The position numbers and the translations under genes are program-made. The notes under the pieces are model-generated. The model was not told the origin of the DNA and ran no database searches. It worked only from the letters and a program-made list of their open reading frames with translations. A stretch of 64,000 bases of DNA from Kitasatospora sp. NA04385 (lineage in GTDB: Bacteria; Actinomycetota; Actinomycetes; Streptomycetales; Streptomycetaceae): the NCBI RefSeq assembly GCF_013364235.1, contig NZ_CP054919.1:4542808-4606807 (forward strand), given 5' to 3'. Positions 33,050 through 42,003 of this stretch are shown here, one piece after another. How positions within the stretch are numbered: the stretch's first letter is position 1; every line of letters begins with the position of its first letter.

Positions 33050-33484
33050 ATGCCCGAGATGTCCGAGGACGACCTGCTGGCGGTCAGCCAGCTGCGGTCG
33101 TCCGCGATGCGCCTGGCCCGACGGTTGCGACACCAGCGGGTCGAGGAGTCGCTGAGCCCCACCGAGATGGGGGTGCTCGGCACGCTCGCCCGCTGCGGCA
33201 GGGCGACACCAGGCGAGCTGGCCCGCAAGGAGCACGTCCAGCCGCCGTCGATGACCAGGATCATCGCGATGTTGGAGGAGAAGGGCCTGGTGCGGCGCGA
33301 GCCGCACCCGGAGGACCGCCGACAGGTGGTGGTCAGCAGTACGGAGCAGGCCGAGGAGATCCTCAACGAGTCCCGCCGCCGGCGCAACGCCTGGCTGGCC
33401 GAGCTCGCCGAGGGCCTCGACCGGGAGGAGTGGGAGCGGCTGAAGGCGGCCGCGCCCGTGCTCTACAAGCTGGCCAACATGTAG
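33050..33484 (+). CDS. MarR family transcriptional regulator
   Basis: This 144-residue protein has the winged helix of MarR: TEMGVLGTLARCGRATPGEL, ARKEHVQPPSMTRIIAMLEE and the wing GLVRREPHPEDRRQVVVSST. It is followed 159 bases on by an MFS transporter gene on the same strand, a standard MarR/efflux pair, so it probably represses the transporter and itself in response to a small molecule. Confidence 0.92.
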   Translation: MPEMSEDDLLAVSQLRSSAMRLARRLRHQRVEESLSPTEMGVLGTLARCGRATPGELARKEHVQPPSMTRIIAMLEEKGLVRREPHPEDRRQVVVSSTEQAEEILNESRRRRNAWLAELAEGLDREEWERLKAAAPVLYKLANM

Positions 33485-33643
33485 CCGACCGGTCCGGGCC
33501 GGTCCGCACCTGCCACCGGCCCGACCCCGTCCAGCACCCGGTTCGGGCGAACGAAGGAGCACCGCATCACCGCAGTACCCACCAGCGCCACACACCGCGC
33601 CGCGACCGGACGACCGGCCGCGGCGCGCCGAGGGGAGACCACC

Positions 33644-35206
33644 TTGACACCGCCGGCCGCCCGCGCCGCCGCGATCCGCACCGCGACCGTCCGCACCGAC
33701 CTCCGCACCGACCCCCGGCGCCTGACCACCCGCCCCGCGGGCGTGCGCCACGACGAACCGCTCACCGACGAAGCGGCCGCCACCGACCCCGCGCCCACCG
33801 GCGCCCCCGCCGCGCAGAGCCAGGCGCCCGCCCCCGCGGGCCTGCCGGGCAGCGGCGACGACGACCCCGAGCATCCCACCGCGGCGGAGGTCCCCGCCGC
33901 TCCGCCGGGCCGGTTCACCCGCCCGGGAGGCATGTTCTCGTCCCTGCGCATCCGCAACTACCGCTACTACTTCGCCGGCCAGGTGGTCTCCAACACCGGC
34001 ACCTGGATGCAGCGCATCGCCCAGGACTGGCTGGTGCTCAGCCTCACCGGCAGCCCGTTCGCGGTCGGCATCACCACCGCCATGCAGTTCCTGCCGATGC
34101 TGCTGCTCGGCCTGTGGGGCGGCGTCCTCGCCGACCGGCTGCCCAAGCGCCGCCTGCTGATCGCCACCCAGGGCGCGATGGGCCTGCTGGCCGCCGGCCT
34201 CGCCCTGCTCACCATCACCGGCGCCGTCACGCCCGTCGCGGTCTACCTGTTCGCGCTGCTGCTCGGCCTGGTCACGGTGGTCGACAACCCGACCCGGCAG
34301 GCCTTCGTCAGCGAGATGGTCCCCGCCAAGGACCTCGCCAACGCGGTCAGCCTGAACGCCGCCAACTTCCAGACCGCCCGCCTGGTCGGCCCCGCCGTCG
34401 CCGGCGCGCTGATCGCCGCGGTCGGCAGCGGCTGGGCGTTCGCCGTCAACGGGCTCTCCTTCGTCGCGGTCATCGGCGGTCTGCTCGCCATGCGCAGCAG
34501 CGAGCTGCGCCCCGTCGAGCGGATCGCCCGCGAGCGCGGACAGCTCCGCGAGGGCCTGCGCTACGTCCGGGAACGCCCCGAACTGCTCTGGCCGATGGTG
34601 CTCGCCGGGTTCATCGGCACCTTCGGGTTCAACTTCCCGACCCTGCTCTCCGGCTTCGCGCACGACACCTTCCACGTCGGCGCGGGCGCCTACGGCCTGC
34701 TCAACACCGCGATGGCGGTCGGCTCGCTGACCGGCGCCCTGCTCGCCGCCCGCCGCGGCGCGCCCCGGCTGCGCCGCCTGGTGTTCGCCGCGTGCGCCTT
34801 CGGTGCGCTGGAGGTGCTGGCCGCGTTCGCGCCCGGCTACTGGACCTTCGCCCTGCTGCTCACCCTGATCGGCGTGTTCGGCCTGACCTTCAACACCTCG
34901 GTCAACTCCGCCCTCCAGCTCGGCACCGACCCCGAGATGCGCGGCCGGGTGATGGGCCTGCTGGTCCTGGTCTTCACCGGCGGCACCCCGATCGGCGCCC
35001 CGCTGGTCGGCTGGATCACCGCCCAGTACGGCCCCCGCCTGGGCCTGCTCGCCTGCGGCCTGGTCTCCGCCGCCGCGGCCGGCGTGGTCGCGCTGGTCCT
35101 CGGCCGGATCAGCGGCCTGCGCCTGCGCCTGGACCTGCACCCGGTGCGGACCCGCGGCCGGGTGTTCTCGGTGGTGCAGAAGGACGACCTGGCGACCGCC
35201 TGCTAG
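33644..35206 (+). CDS. MFS transporter (DHA3-like drug exporter)
   Basis: This 520-residue protein has about 85 disordered N-terminal residues rich in Thr, Ala and Pro, then twelve membrane helices starting at MFSSLRIRNYRYYFAGQVVS. The loop GLWGGVLADRLPKRRLL after helix 2 is the MFS signature, and TGTWMQRIAQDWLVLSLT is typical of the EntS/DHA3 group. TTG 33644 has AGGGGAGA about seven bases upstream; a later start is possible. The substrate is unknown; control by the adjacent MarR is likely. Its stop overlaps that of the convergent GNAT gene in CTAG. Confidence 0.9.
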   Translation: MTPPAARAAAIRTATVRTDLRTDPRRLTTRPAGVRHDEPLTDEAAATDPAPTGAPAAQSQAPAPAGLPGSGDDDPEHPTAAEVPAAPPGRFTRPGGMFSSLRIRNYRYYFAGQVVSNTGTWMQRIAQDWLVLSLTGSPFAVGITTAMQFLPMLLLGLWGGVLADRLPKRRLLIATQGAMGLLAAGLALLTITGAVTPVAVYLFALLLGLVTVVDNPTRQAFVSEMVPAKDLANAVSLNAANFQTARLVGPAVAGALIAAVGSGWAFAVNGLSFVAVIGGLLAMRSSELRPVERIARERGQLREGLRYVRERPELLWPMVLAGFIGTFGFNFPTLLSGFAHDTFHVGAGAYGLLNTAMAVGSLTGALLAARRGAPRLRRLVFAACAFGALEVLAAFAPGYWTFALLLTLIGVFGLTFNTSVNSALQLGTDPEMRGRVMGLLVLVFTGGTPIGAPLVGWITAQYGPRLGLLACGLVSAAAAGVVALVLGRISGLRLRLDLHPVRTRGRVFSVVQKDDLATAC

Positions 35207-35739
35207 ACGGCGCTCCGTCGGCCGGTGCGCAGCTCCAGCAGCTGCCCCGGCCACGGGCCGGTCGGCCGGTCCTCGGTGAACGCGGCGGTGCGGGTGAACC
35301 CGAGCCGCTCGTACTGGGCGGCCAGCCGGCCGTCGCCGCCCGCGTAGCAGTCCACCCGCAGCAGGCCGATGCCGCGTTCGCGGGCCCGGCGGCGGGCCTC
35401 GGCGACCAGGGCCGCACCGACGCCCGCCCCGCGGTGGGCGGGGTCGGTGACCGTCCGGCGGACGAACAGCTCCGGCTCGCCCGCCGGCGGCAGGCCCCCG
35501 GGGGCCCGGTCGGCCAGCACGCAGATGCCCAGCGGGGCGCCGCCCCGCTCCGGTTCGGCGACCAGGACCAGGTTCTCCGCCGTCACCCGCGCCGCCCGCC
35601 GCGCCGCGTCCGGGCGCTGCGACCAGGGCTGCGCCCCCCACTGGTCGGTGCGGCCCCGGGCGGCCAGCCGGGCGACCGCGGCGTCGAGCAGGCCGAGCAG
35701 GAGCGGGGCGGAGTCGGGTCCTCCGGTGCGGACGTGCAT
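35203..35739 (-). CDS. GNAT family N-acetyltransferase
   Basis: This 178-residue protein has the acetyl-CoA loop DPAHRGAGVGAALVAEARRR and the C-terminal LAAQYERLGFTRTAAF. I start it at ATG 35739 (MHVRTGGPDSAPLL); the frame is open upstream through the start of the next gene. The substrate is unknown. It is convergent with the MFS gene, sharing the bases CTAG as both stop codons, and is divergent from thpR with about 50 bases between. Confidence 0.85.
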   Translation of the reverse strand: MHVRTGGPDSAPLLLGLLDAAVARLAARGRTDQWGAQPWSQRPDAARRAARVTAENLVLVAEPERGGAPLGICVLADRAPGGLPPAGEPELFVRRTVTDPAHRGAGVGAALVAEARRRARERGIGLLRVDCYAGGDGRLAAQYERLGFTRTAAFTEDRPTGPWPGQLLELRTGRRSAV

Positions 35740-35791
35740 GAGGGTCTTTTTATCCGATGGCAGCACCCGGGCGGTGCGGCAGGATGACGGG

Positions 35792-36352
35792 ATGAGGCTC
35801 TTCGTCGCGGTGAACCCTCCGCCCCCCGCCAAGCTCGAACTCACCGAGGCCGCCGCGCCGCTGCGCGAACTGCCCGGCGCGGACGGGCTGCGCTGGACCG
35901 AGCCCGCCGGGTGGCACCTCACCCTGGCGTTCCTCGGCGAGGTGCCGGCCGACGAGGTGCCCGGGCTGGAGCACGCGCTGGCCCGGGTCGCGGGCGAGCA
36001 CCCGGCGCACCGGCTGCGGCTGGCCGGCGGCGGCACCTTCGGCGAACGGGCCCTGTGGGCGGGCGTCGAGGGGGACGTCCGGGTCCTGCGCGCGCTGGCC
36101 GCGACCGTGCAGCGGGCCCTGGGCGCGACCGACGAGGAGCGCGGCTTCCACCCGCACCTGACCCTCGCCCGGGCCGGTACCATCCGGCGGCGCGGCGCGG
36201 GCGGCCCGGCCGACCTGCGGGCGATGGCGGCCGCGCTGCGGGGCTTCCGGGGCACCGAGTGGCCGGCCCGGCGGATCCAGCTGATGCGCAGCGAGACCGG
36301 CTACGGACCGGCCCGGTACACGGCGCTGGAGGGGTGGCCGCTGGGCACCTGA
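35792..36352 (+). CDS. thpR: RNA 2',3'-cyclic phosphodiesterase
   Basis: This 186-residue 2H phosphoesterase has both HxTx motifs, HLTLAFLGE and HPHLTLARAG. It opens 2',3'-cyclic phosphate ends on RNA. The start MRLFVAVNPP is the family's usual N-terminus. Its final codons and stop form the first unit of an 18-bp tandem repeat. Confidence 0.93.
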   Translation: MRLFVAVNPPPPAKLELTEAAAPLRELPGADGLRWTEPAGWHLTLAFLGEVPADEVPGLEHALARVAGEHPAHRLRLAGGGTFGERALWAGVEGDVRVLRALAATVQRALGATDEERGFHPHLTLARAGTIRRRGAGGPADLRAMAAALRGFRGTEWPARRIQLMRSETGYGPARYTALEGWPLGT

Positions 36353-36404
36353 GGCCCGCCGCGCACCTGAGGCCCGCCGCGCACCTGGGGCCCGCCGCGC
36401 ACCT
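36345..36404. repeat. 18-bp tandem repeat, three and a third copies, over the thpR stop
   Basis: GCACCTGAGGCCCGCCGC at 36345-36362 is repeated at 36363-36380 and, with one change, 36381-36398, with a partial fourth copy. The first unit holds the thpR stop codon. Confidence 0.85.
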
Positions 36405-36428
36405 CCCCGCGCCCCCGGCCCCGGCCGT

Positions 36429-38201
36429 TCACCCGCCGAAGTCGGGCGCCTCGCGGAGCTGGACCCGGGACGGGCCGGTGGGGCCGAGTTCGAGGACGGT
36501 GAGGGTGTTGGGGCCGGGGCGGAGCAGGGGGCCGGGGCAGTAGAGGGTGGTCTGCGGACCCCTGGCGTCGTAGCGGCCGAGGAGGAAGCCGTTGACCCAG
36601 AGGTAGCCGTGGTGGCCCTCGGGGACGGCGAGGTGGGTGTCGCCGGGGGCGTCGAGGTGCAGGGTGCCGCGGGCGAGCGTCTCGGGGGCGGGGGTGCCGG
36701 GGCCCCACCCGGCGGTGTCGGGGAGCGGGTCGAGGGCCAGCGGTTCGGCCTGCCAGCCGTGCAGGTACTGGCGTTCGTGGCGGACGCCGGTGACGCCCTT
36801 GGTCTCGCCGGTCAGCGGCCCGTAGTTGACCCGGCCGAGCGACTCGACCAGCAGCCGGACCCGCGCGCCGCCGCCGGCGGTGACGGGTTCGGCGGCGACG
36901 CCCCGTTCGAGCGCGGCGACGGGCTTGCCGTCCACCCACAGGCTCGCCCGGTCGCGCAGCCCCTCGACGGTGAGCGGGAGTTCGGGGCTGAGCGCGGGCA
37001 CCGTCGCGGTGTAGCGGACCAGGCCGTGCTCCAGGCCGAGTTCCTCGAACAGCGGTGGCACCGGCGAGGCGACGGCGGGCCCGAACGGCAGCTCGGCGTA
37101 CTCGTCGAGGAGCACCTCGCGGGCGGCCAGCACCGGGGCGGGGGCGGGCGGTTCGGGGGTGCGGGCGTCGAGGTAGCGGGCCTGGTCGGGGTGGTCGGCG
37201 GCGAACTCGGCGATGACCCGCCGGAAGGCGTCGAACTTGGCGGTGGGCAGGCCGCGTTCGTCGAGGGGGGCGTCGTAGTCGTAGGAGGTGGTGGTGGGCT
37301 GGTACGGGGAGTGCGTCCAGTCGGTGGAGTTGAACGGCGGGTCGGCGTGGTTGGCGCCGGCGGTGGTGCCGAAGTTGGTGCCGCCGTGGGCCATGTACAG
37401 GTTGACGGAGCCGCCGGCCGCCAGGATGCCGCGCAGGGCGTCGGCGGCGTCGTCGGCGTCGCGGGTGTGGTGCGGCTCGCCCCACTGGTCGAACCAGCCG
37501 TTCCAGAACTCCATGCAGAACGGCGGGTCCTCGGGGCGGTGGCGGCGCAGGGCGGCGAAGGCGCCCTCGGGGTCGGAGCCGAAGTTGACGGTGGCCAGCA
37601 CGCCGGGGACGGTGCCGGCGGCGAGCATGTGGTCCTCGGGGCCGTCGGAGGTGAACAGCGGGACGGTGACGCCGCGCTCGCGCAGGCCGCGGGCCAGGTG
37701 GGCGAGGTAGGCGCCGTCGCTGCCGAAGGCCCCGTACTCGTTCTCGACCTGCACCATCAGGACGCTCCCGCCGGGCCGGCCCCACTGGCGCTCGACGACC
37801 TGGGGGAGCAGCGCGTCGAAGTGGGCGTCGACGGCGGCCAGGAACTCGGGGTCGCTGGTGCGGGCCCGGCGGCCGACCCGGGCGGTGAGCCAGCCGGGCA
37901 GGCCGCCGTTGTCCCACTCGGCGCAGATGTACGGCCCGGGCCGGACGATCGTCCACAGGCCCTGGCGGTGCGCCTCGTCGAGGAACGCGCCGAGCTCGTC
38001 GAGCCGGGTGCGGCGCCCCGGCGCGGGCTCGTGCAGGTTCCACGGCACGTACGTCTCCACCGTGTTCAGCCCCATCGCGCGGGCCGCCGCGAGCCGGTCG
38101 GGCCACTGCTCGGGGCGGCTGCGGAAGTAGTGCACCGCGCCGGACAGGATGCGCAGCGGCCGGCCGTCGAGGCGGAAGCCGTTCGAGTCGTAGGTGAGCA
38201 T
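36429..38201 (-). CDS. Glycoside hydrolase family 35 beta-galactosidase
   Basis: This 590-residue protein has the GH35 core from residue 15 (LRILSGAVHYFRSRPEQWPD, VETYVPWNLHEP, VRPGPYICAEWDNGGLPGWL). The acid/base Glu is in QVENEYGAFGSD and the nucleophile Glu in CMEFWNGWFDQWGE. Jelly-roll-like domains follow to the C-terminus (WVNGFLLGRYDARGPQ). There is no signal peptide, so it should be cytosolic and act on short beta-galactosides. No transporter gene is adjacent. Confidence 0.95.
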   Translation of the reverse strand: MLTYDSNGFRLDGRPLRILSGAVHYFRSRPEQWPDRLAAARAMGLNTVETYVPWNLHEPAPGRRTRLDELGAFLDEAHRQGLWTIVRPGPYICAEWDNGGLPGWLTARVGRRARTSDPEFLAAVDAHFDALLPQVVERQWGRPGGSVLMVQVENEYGAFGSDGAYLAHLARGLRERGVTVPLFTSDGPEDHMLAAGTVPGVLATVNFGSDPEGAFAALRRHRPEDPPFCMEFWNGWFDQWGEPHHTRDADDAADALRGILAAGGSVNLYMAHGGTNFGTTAGANHADPPFNSTDWTHSPYQPTTTSYDYDAPLDERGLPTAKFDAFRRVIAEFAADHPDQARYLDARTPEPPAPAPVLAAREVLLDEYAELPFGPAVASPVPPLFEELGLEHGLVRYTATVPALSPELPLTVEGLRDRASLWVDGKPVAALERGVAAEPVTAGGGARVRLLVESLGRVNYGPLTGETKGVTGVRHERQYLHGWQAEPLALDPLPDTAGWGPGTPAPETLARGTLHLDAPGDTHLAVPEGHHGYLWVNGFLLGRYDARGPQTTLYCPGPLLRPGPNTLTVLELGPTGPSRVQLREAPDFGG

Positions 38202-38320
38202 GCCCCTAGCCTGCCCAACGGCGCGGGCGTCAGCCGCGGAGACATGCGCGGCGGCGGGCGCCGGGTGCCGGGCCGTGCCCTGTGTGCGGGGCGGGCCGTT
38301 CGACCGACTAGTCTCGAAGC

Positions 38321-38410
38321 GTGGACCCGAAGACCCGTATGCGGATCGTGACCGGTGCGTTCGTTCTGTTGCTCGCCGTGGTGATCGTCGCCGCGATCAC
38401 GCAGAAGTAG
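38321..38410 (+). CDS. Possible 29-residue membrane peptide
   Basis: A GTG-started frame encodes a charged start (DPKTRMRIVTG), one hydrophobic helix (AFVLLLAVVIVAAI) and TQK. It lies between two minus-strand genes, overlaps the end of the TetR gene by 14 bases and lacks a clear ribosome site. The neat charge-helix-charge layout is why I list it. Confidence 0.4.
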   Translation: MDPKTRMRIVTGAFVLLLAVVIVAAITQK

Positions 38411-39035
38411 CGGACCCGGCGGCCCCGTCCGGCGGCGGCGGGGTGGTGCGCAGACGGCCGATCATGCCGGGCCCGGCGATGCCGGGCAGGAGCATCCGCC
38501 ACAGGGCGGTGAGGCGCTGGGGCAGGTCGGCCCGGGCGGTGTAGACCTGGGACATCACCCGGACGCCGGTGAACGCGGCGATGATCACGTCGGCGGCCTC
38601 GTCGAGGTCGAGGCCGGGGAGCGTCTCGCCCTGGGCGGCGGCCTCGGTGAGCAGGGCGCGCACCACGGCGCGGGACTGCTCGTACGGGGTGTCGGTGGGC
38701 CGGGGCAGCGAGGTCTGCTCGACGGCGAGCCGGACGGCGGCGCGCAGGACGGCGTCGGTGCGCAGCCGGTCGGCGAAGGCGAAGCCCAGGTCGATGACGG
38801 ACTGCAGGCGGCTGGAGTGCTCGGGGACGGCGAGCCCCTCGCCGTGGGCCTCCAGGACGGCGAGCGCGATGGCCTCCTTGGACGGGAAGTGGTGGTAGAG
38901 CGCGCCCCTGGTCAGGCCGGTGCGGGCGAGGATCTCGTTGGTGCCGGCGGCGTCGTAGCCGCGCAGGTCGAAGACCTCGGCGGCGGCCTCCAGGATGGCC
39001 CGCCGCGAGCGGATGCCGCGTTCCTGCTTCGTCAT
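38397..39035 (-). CDS. TetR regulator of the gamma-butyrolactone-receptor (ScbR/ArpA-like) type
   Basis: This 212-residue protein has the N-terminal helix-turn-helix RSRRAILEAAAEVFDLRGYD followed by GTNEILARTGLTRGALYHHFPSKEAIA, very like ScbR/ArpA receptors, and the receptor-type body (VIDLGFAFADRLRTDAVLRA, VRLAVEQ, FTGVRVMSQVY). ATG 39035 has GAGGAGA upstream. Such receptors bind butyrolactone-like signals and control antibiotic genes; no synthase gene (AfsA/ScbA) is nearby, so it may be a pseudo-receptor. Two GACAG-containing palindromes upstream suggest autoregulation. Confidence 0.83.
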   Translation of the reverse strand: MTKQERGIRSRRAILEAAAEVFDLRGYDAAGTNEILARTGLTRGALYHHFPSKEAIALAVLEAHGEGLAVPEHSSRLQSVIDLGFAFADRLRTDAVLRAAVRLAVEQTSLPRPTDTPYEQSRAVVRALLTEAAAQGETLPGLDLDEAADVIIAAFTGVRVMSQVYTARADLPQRLTALWRMLLPGIAGPGMIGRLRTTPPPPDGAAGSATSA

Positions 39036-39072
39036 GTCCGGTCTCCTCGTACGGCGTTCGGGCACCGCTGAA

Positions 39073-39092
39073 GATGCCGACCTGTCTGCATC
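39073..39092. promoter_or_regulatory. Candidate TetR operator 1 (20-bp imperfect palindrome)
   Basis: GATGCCGACCTGTCTGCATC has arms matching at eight of ten positions and lies 38 bases before the TetR start. Confidence 0.5.
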
Positions 39093-39156
39093 CTATCGTC
39101 AAGACCTGCGGGCATTGGAGGAGAAGGCTCCACTTCCCCGGCTACTCGGGGCGGAT

Positions 39157-39178
39157 TATCAGACAGATCTGTCGGTAT
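39157..39178. promoter_or_regulatory. Candidate TetR operator 2 (GACAGATCTGTC core)
   Basis: A perfect 12-base palindrome at 39162-39173 with partial symmetry outside it. It shares the GAC...GTC pattern with the site at 39073. Confidence 0.5.
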
Positions 39179-39230
39179 GGTGCGCGTACGGCACGGCCCG
39201 GTAGGCGGGCCCGCCCGGCGGGGTGGAACG

Positions 39231-39268
39231 CCGCAGGCCCCGGTCCGTGGACGGACCGGGGCCTGCGG
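39231..39268. terminator. Strong terminator after serC
   Basis: A perfect 17-base stem (39231-39247 with 39252-39268) closes the tetraloop TGGA, 16 bases after the serC stop on its strand. Confidence 0.9.
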
Positions 39269-39283
39269 GCGGGACGCGACGCG

Positions 39284-40408
39284 TCAGTCGTTCAGGTGCT
39301 CGACCACGTAGTCGATGGCGCCGGTGAGCTTCTCGACGTCCGCCGGGTCGACCGCCGGGAACATCGCGATGCGCAGCTGGTTGCGGCCCAGCTTGCGGTA
39401 CGGCTCGGTGTCCACGATGCCGTTGGCACGCAGTGCCTTGGCGACCGCGGCGGCGTCGACCGAGTCGTCGAAGTCGATGGTGCCGACGACCTGCGAGCGC
39501 TCCTCCGGCTTGGCCACGAACGGCTGCGCGAAGGAGGACTTCTCGGCCCAGGAGTACAGGATCGAGGAGGACTCCGCGGTGCGGGCCACCGCCCACTCCA
39601 GGCCGCCGTTGCCGTTCAGCCACTCCAGCTGGTCGGCCAGCAGGAAGAGGGTGGTGATCGCCGGGGTGTTGTACGTCTGGTCCTTCGACGAGTTGTCGAT
39701 CGCGGTCGGCAGGTCGAAGAACGGCGGGACGTACCGGCCGGAGCCGGCGATCTCCGCGGCGCGCTCCAGCGCGGCCGGCGAGAAGGTGGCCAGCCAGAGG
39801 CCGCCCTCGGAGGCGAAGGACTTCTGCGGGGCGAAGTAGTAGACGTCCGTCTCGCGGATGTCGACCGGCAGGCCGCCGGCGCCGGAGGTGGCGTCGACCA
39901 GGACCAGCGAGCCGGCGTCCGCGCCCTCGGGGCGGCGGATCGGCATCGCGACACCGGTGGAGGTCTCGTTGTGGGTGAGGCCGTAGACGTCCACACCCGC
40001 CTCGGCGACCGGCAGCGGGTGGGTGCCCGGGGCGGTCTTGATCACCGTCGGCTCGGCCAGCCACGGGGCGGCCTTTACGGAGGAGGCGAACTTGGAGGAG
40101 AACTCGCCGAAGTCCAGGTGCTGCGACTTCTCGCGCACCAGGCCGAAGGCGGCGATGTCCCAGAACGCGGTGGAGCCGCCGTTGCCGAGCACGACCTCGT
40201 AGCCCTCCGGCAGCGAGAACAGCTCGGCGACGCCCTGGCGGACGCGCTTGACGATGTTCTTCACCGGGGCCTGGCGGTGGGAGGTGCCCAGCAGGGAGGT
40301 TCCGGTGGCGGCGAGGGCACTCAGGGCCTCGGGGCGCACCTTGGAGGGGCCGCAGCCGAAGCGGCCGTCGTTGGGCAGATTGTCGGCGGGGATCTGAATC
40401 TGAGCCAC
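39284..40408 (-). CDS. serC: Phosphoserine transaminase
   Basis: This 374-residue PLP enzyme makes 3-phosphoserine from 3-phosphohydroxypyruvate for serine synthesis and also serves pyridoxal phosphate synthesis. The PLP lysine is in YYFAPQKSFASEGG, and the N-terminal RFGCGPSKVRPEAL and LGTSHRQAPVK match the actinobacterial SerC type. It is monocistronic with a strong terminator. Its place near citA and pdxH is conserved in Streptomyces. Confidence 0.96.
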   Translation of the reverse strand: MAQIQIPADNLPNDGRFGCGPSKVRPEALSALAATGTSLLGTSHRQAPVKNIVKRVRQGVAELFSLPEGYEVVLGNGGSTAFWDIAAFGLVREKSQHLDFGEFSSKFASSVKAAPWLAEPTVIKTAPGTHPLPVAEAGVDVYGLTHNETSTGVAMPIRRPEGADAGSLVLVDATSGAGGLPVDIRETDVYYFAPQKSFASEGGLWLATFSPAALERAAEIAGSGRYVPPFFDLPTAIDNSSKDQTYNTPAITTLFLLADQLEWLNGNGGLEWAVARTAESSSILYSWAEKSSFAQPFVAKPEERSQVVGTIDFDDSVDAAAVAKALRANGIVDTEPYRKLGRNQLRIAMFPAVDPADVEKLTGAIDYVVEHLND

Positions 40409-40588
40409 CCCCGCAGCCTATCCCCCGGACATCCGGCCGCGGTACGCCCGTCCGGCCGCTGAGACGTGATCTTGGCCGCCCCGGACAGGCCGCACCGGGG
40501 CGCGTGACCCCTGGTCAGGGGGTGTGTACGCGCCCGGTGACGACCCCGCCCGGACGGACGGGCGGTCGGCTTTTCACCCGGAAGTGGG

Positions 40589-41689
40589 TCAGCCGCCGAT
40601 CTGGTCCCAGCCCTCGATCTCCTGCGGCTTGCGCGAGCCCGGGCCGATGTAGCGGGCGGCCGGGCGGACCAGCCGGCCGGTGCGCTTCTGCTCCAGGATG
40701 TGCGCCGACCAGCCGGCGGTGCGGGCGCAGGTGAACATCGAGGTGAACATGTGCGCCGGGACCTCGGCGAAGTCCAGCATGATGGCGGCCCAGAACTCGA
40801 CGTTGGTGGCCAGCACCCGGTCCGGGCGGCGGTTGTGCAGCTCCTCCAGCGCGGCCTTCTCCAGCGCCTCGGCGATCTCGTAGCGCGGTGCGCCGAGCTC
40901 CTTGGCGGTGCGGCGCAGCACCCGGGCGCGCGGGTCCTCGGCGCGGTAGACCCGGTGGCCGAAGCCCATCAGGCGCTCGCCCTTGTCCAGGGCCTTGCGC
41001 ACGTAGCCGGCCGCGTCGCCGGTGCGCTCGATCTCCTCGATCATGCCGAGGACGCGGGAGGGCGCGCCGCCGTGCAGCGGGCCGGACATCGCGCCGACCG
41101 CGCCGGACAGCGCCGCCGCGACGTCCGCGCCGGTGGAGGCGATCACCCGGGCGGTGAAGGTGGAGGCGTTCATGCCGTGCTCGGCGGCCGAGGTCCAGTA
41201 CGCGTCGACGGCCTTGACGTGCTTCGGGTCCGGCTCGCCGCGCCAGCGGATCATGAACCGCTCGACGATCGTCTCCGCCTTGTCGATCTCGCGCTGCGGG
41301 ACCATCGGCAGGCCCTGGCCGCGGGCCGACTGGGCCACGTACGACAGCGCCATCACGGCGGCCCGGGCGAGGTCGTCGCGGGCCTGCTCGGCGGAGATGT
41401 CCAGCAGCGGCTTGAGGCCCCAGACCGGGGCGAGCATGGCGAGGGCGGACTGCACGTCGACCCGGATGTCGCCGGAGTGGACCGGGATCGGGAACGGCTC
41501 GGCGGCCGGCAGGCCGGGGGCGAACCTGCCGTCCACCAGCAGGCCCCAGACGTGGCCGAAGGAGACCTGGCCGACCAGGTCCTCGATGTCCACCCCGCGG
41601 TAGCGCAGCGCCCCGCCCTCGCGGTCGGGCTCGGCGATCTCGCTCTCGAAGGCGACTACACCCTCAAGGCCGGGTACGAAATCCGACAT
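40589..41689 (-). CDS. citA: Citrate synthase 2
   Basis: This 366-residue protein condenses oxaloacetate and acetyl-CoA. Catalytic His residues lie in AEHGMNASTF and GFGHRVYRAEDPRA, and the Asp region in NVEFWAAIMLDFAEVP. MSDFVPGLEGVVAFESEIAE is the usual start of the short citrate synthase 2 family; I choose ATG 41689 over an open upstream extension. It is divergent from pdxH, as in related genomes. Confidence 0.94.
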   Translation of the reverse strand: MSDFVPGLEGVVAFESEIAEPDREGGALRYRGVDIEDLVGQVSFGHVWGLLVDGRFAPGLPAAEPFPIPVHSGDIRVDVQSALAMLAPVWGLKPLLDISAEQARDDLARAAVMALSYVAQSARGQGLPMVPQREIDKAETIVERFMIRWRGEPDPKHVKAVDAYWTSAAEHGMNASTFTARVIASTGADVAAALSGAVGAMSGPLHGGAPSRVLGMIEEIERTGDAAGYVRKALDKGERLMGFGHRVYRAEDPRARVLRRTAKELGAPRYEIAEALEKAALEELHNRRPDRVLATNVEFWAAIMLDFAEVPAHMFTSMFTCARTAGWSAHILEQKRTGRLVRPAARYIGPGSRKPQEIEGWDQIGG

Positions 41690-42003
41690 CAGAACGGCTC
41701 CTTCAGTGATCCGGTGCGGCACGCGGCCGTGGTGGGGCGGCACGCCGGTGGCCGATGGTGATTGGCACTCGGTGTCAGATTGTCAGGCACGGAGTGCATT
41801 GCGCCATACACCACGACGGTGATGTTTCCCCCGCGGGCCGCCCGAACCCCTGTCGTCTCCGGCGTCGTCGGCGGATTTTCCGGGGCGTCCCGGGCGATAG
41901 CCGGACGATTCCCCGAGCAGCGGGTGCTGAAGCGGTGGCGAGCCACCCTACTCCCGGGGTGCCGGACCGGGGCGGCGGCGTCCGGCGCTTGTCGTACGGG
42001 ATG
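41690..42003. promoter_or_regulatory. Divergent promoter region of citA and pdxH
   Basis: About 310 bases without a convincing gene. It is AT-richer around 41750-41830 (CGGTGTCAGATTGTC, ATACACCACGACGG), where promoters are expected. No clear operator is seen. Confidence 0.5.
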
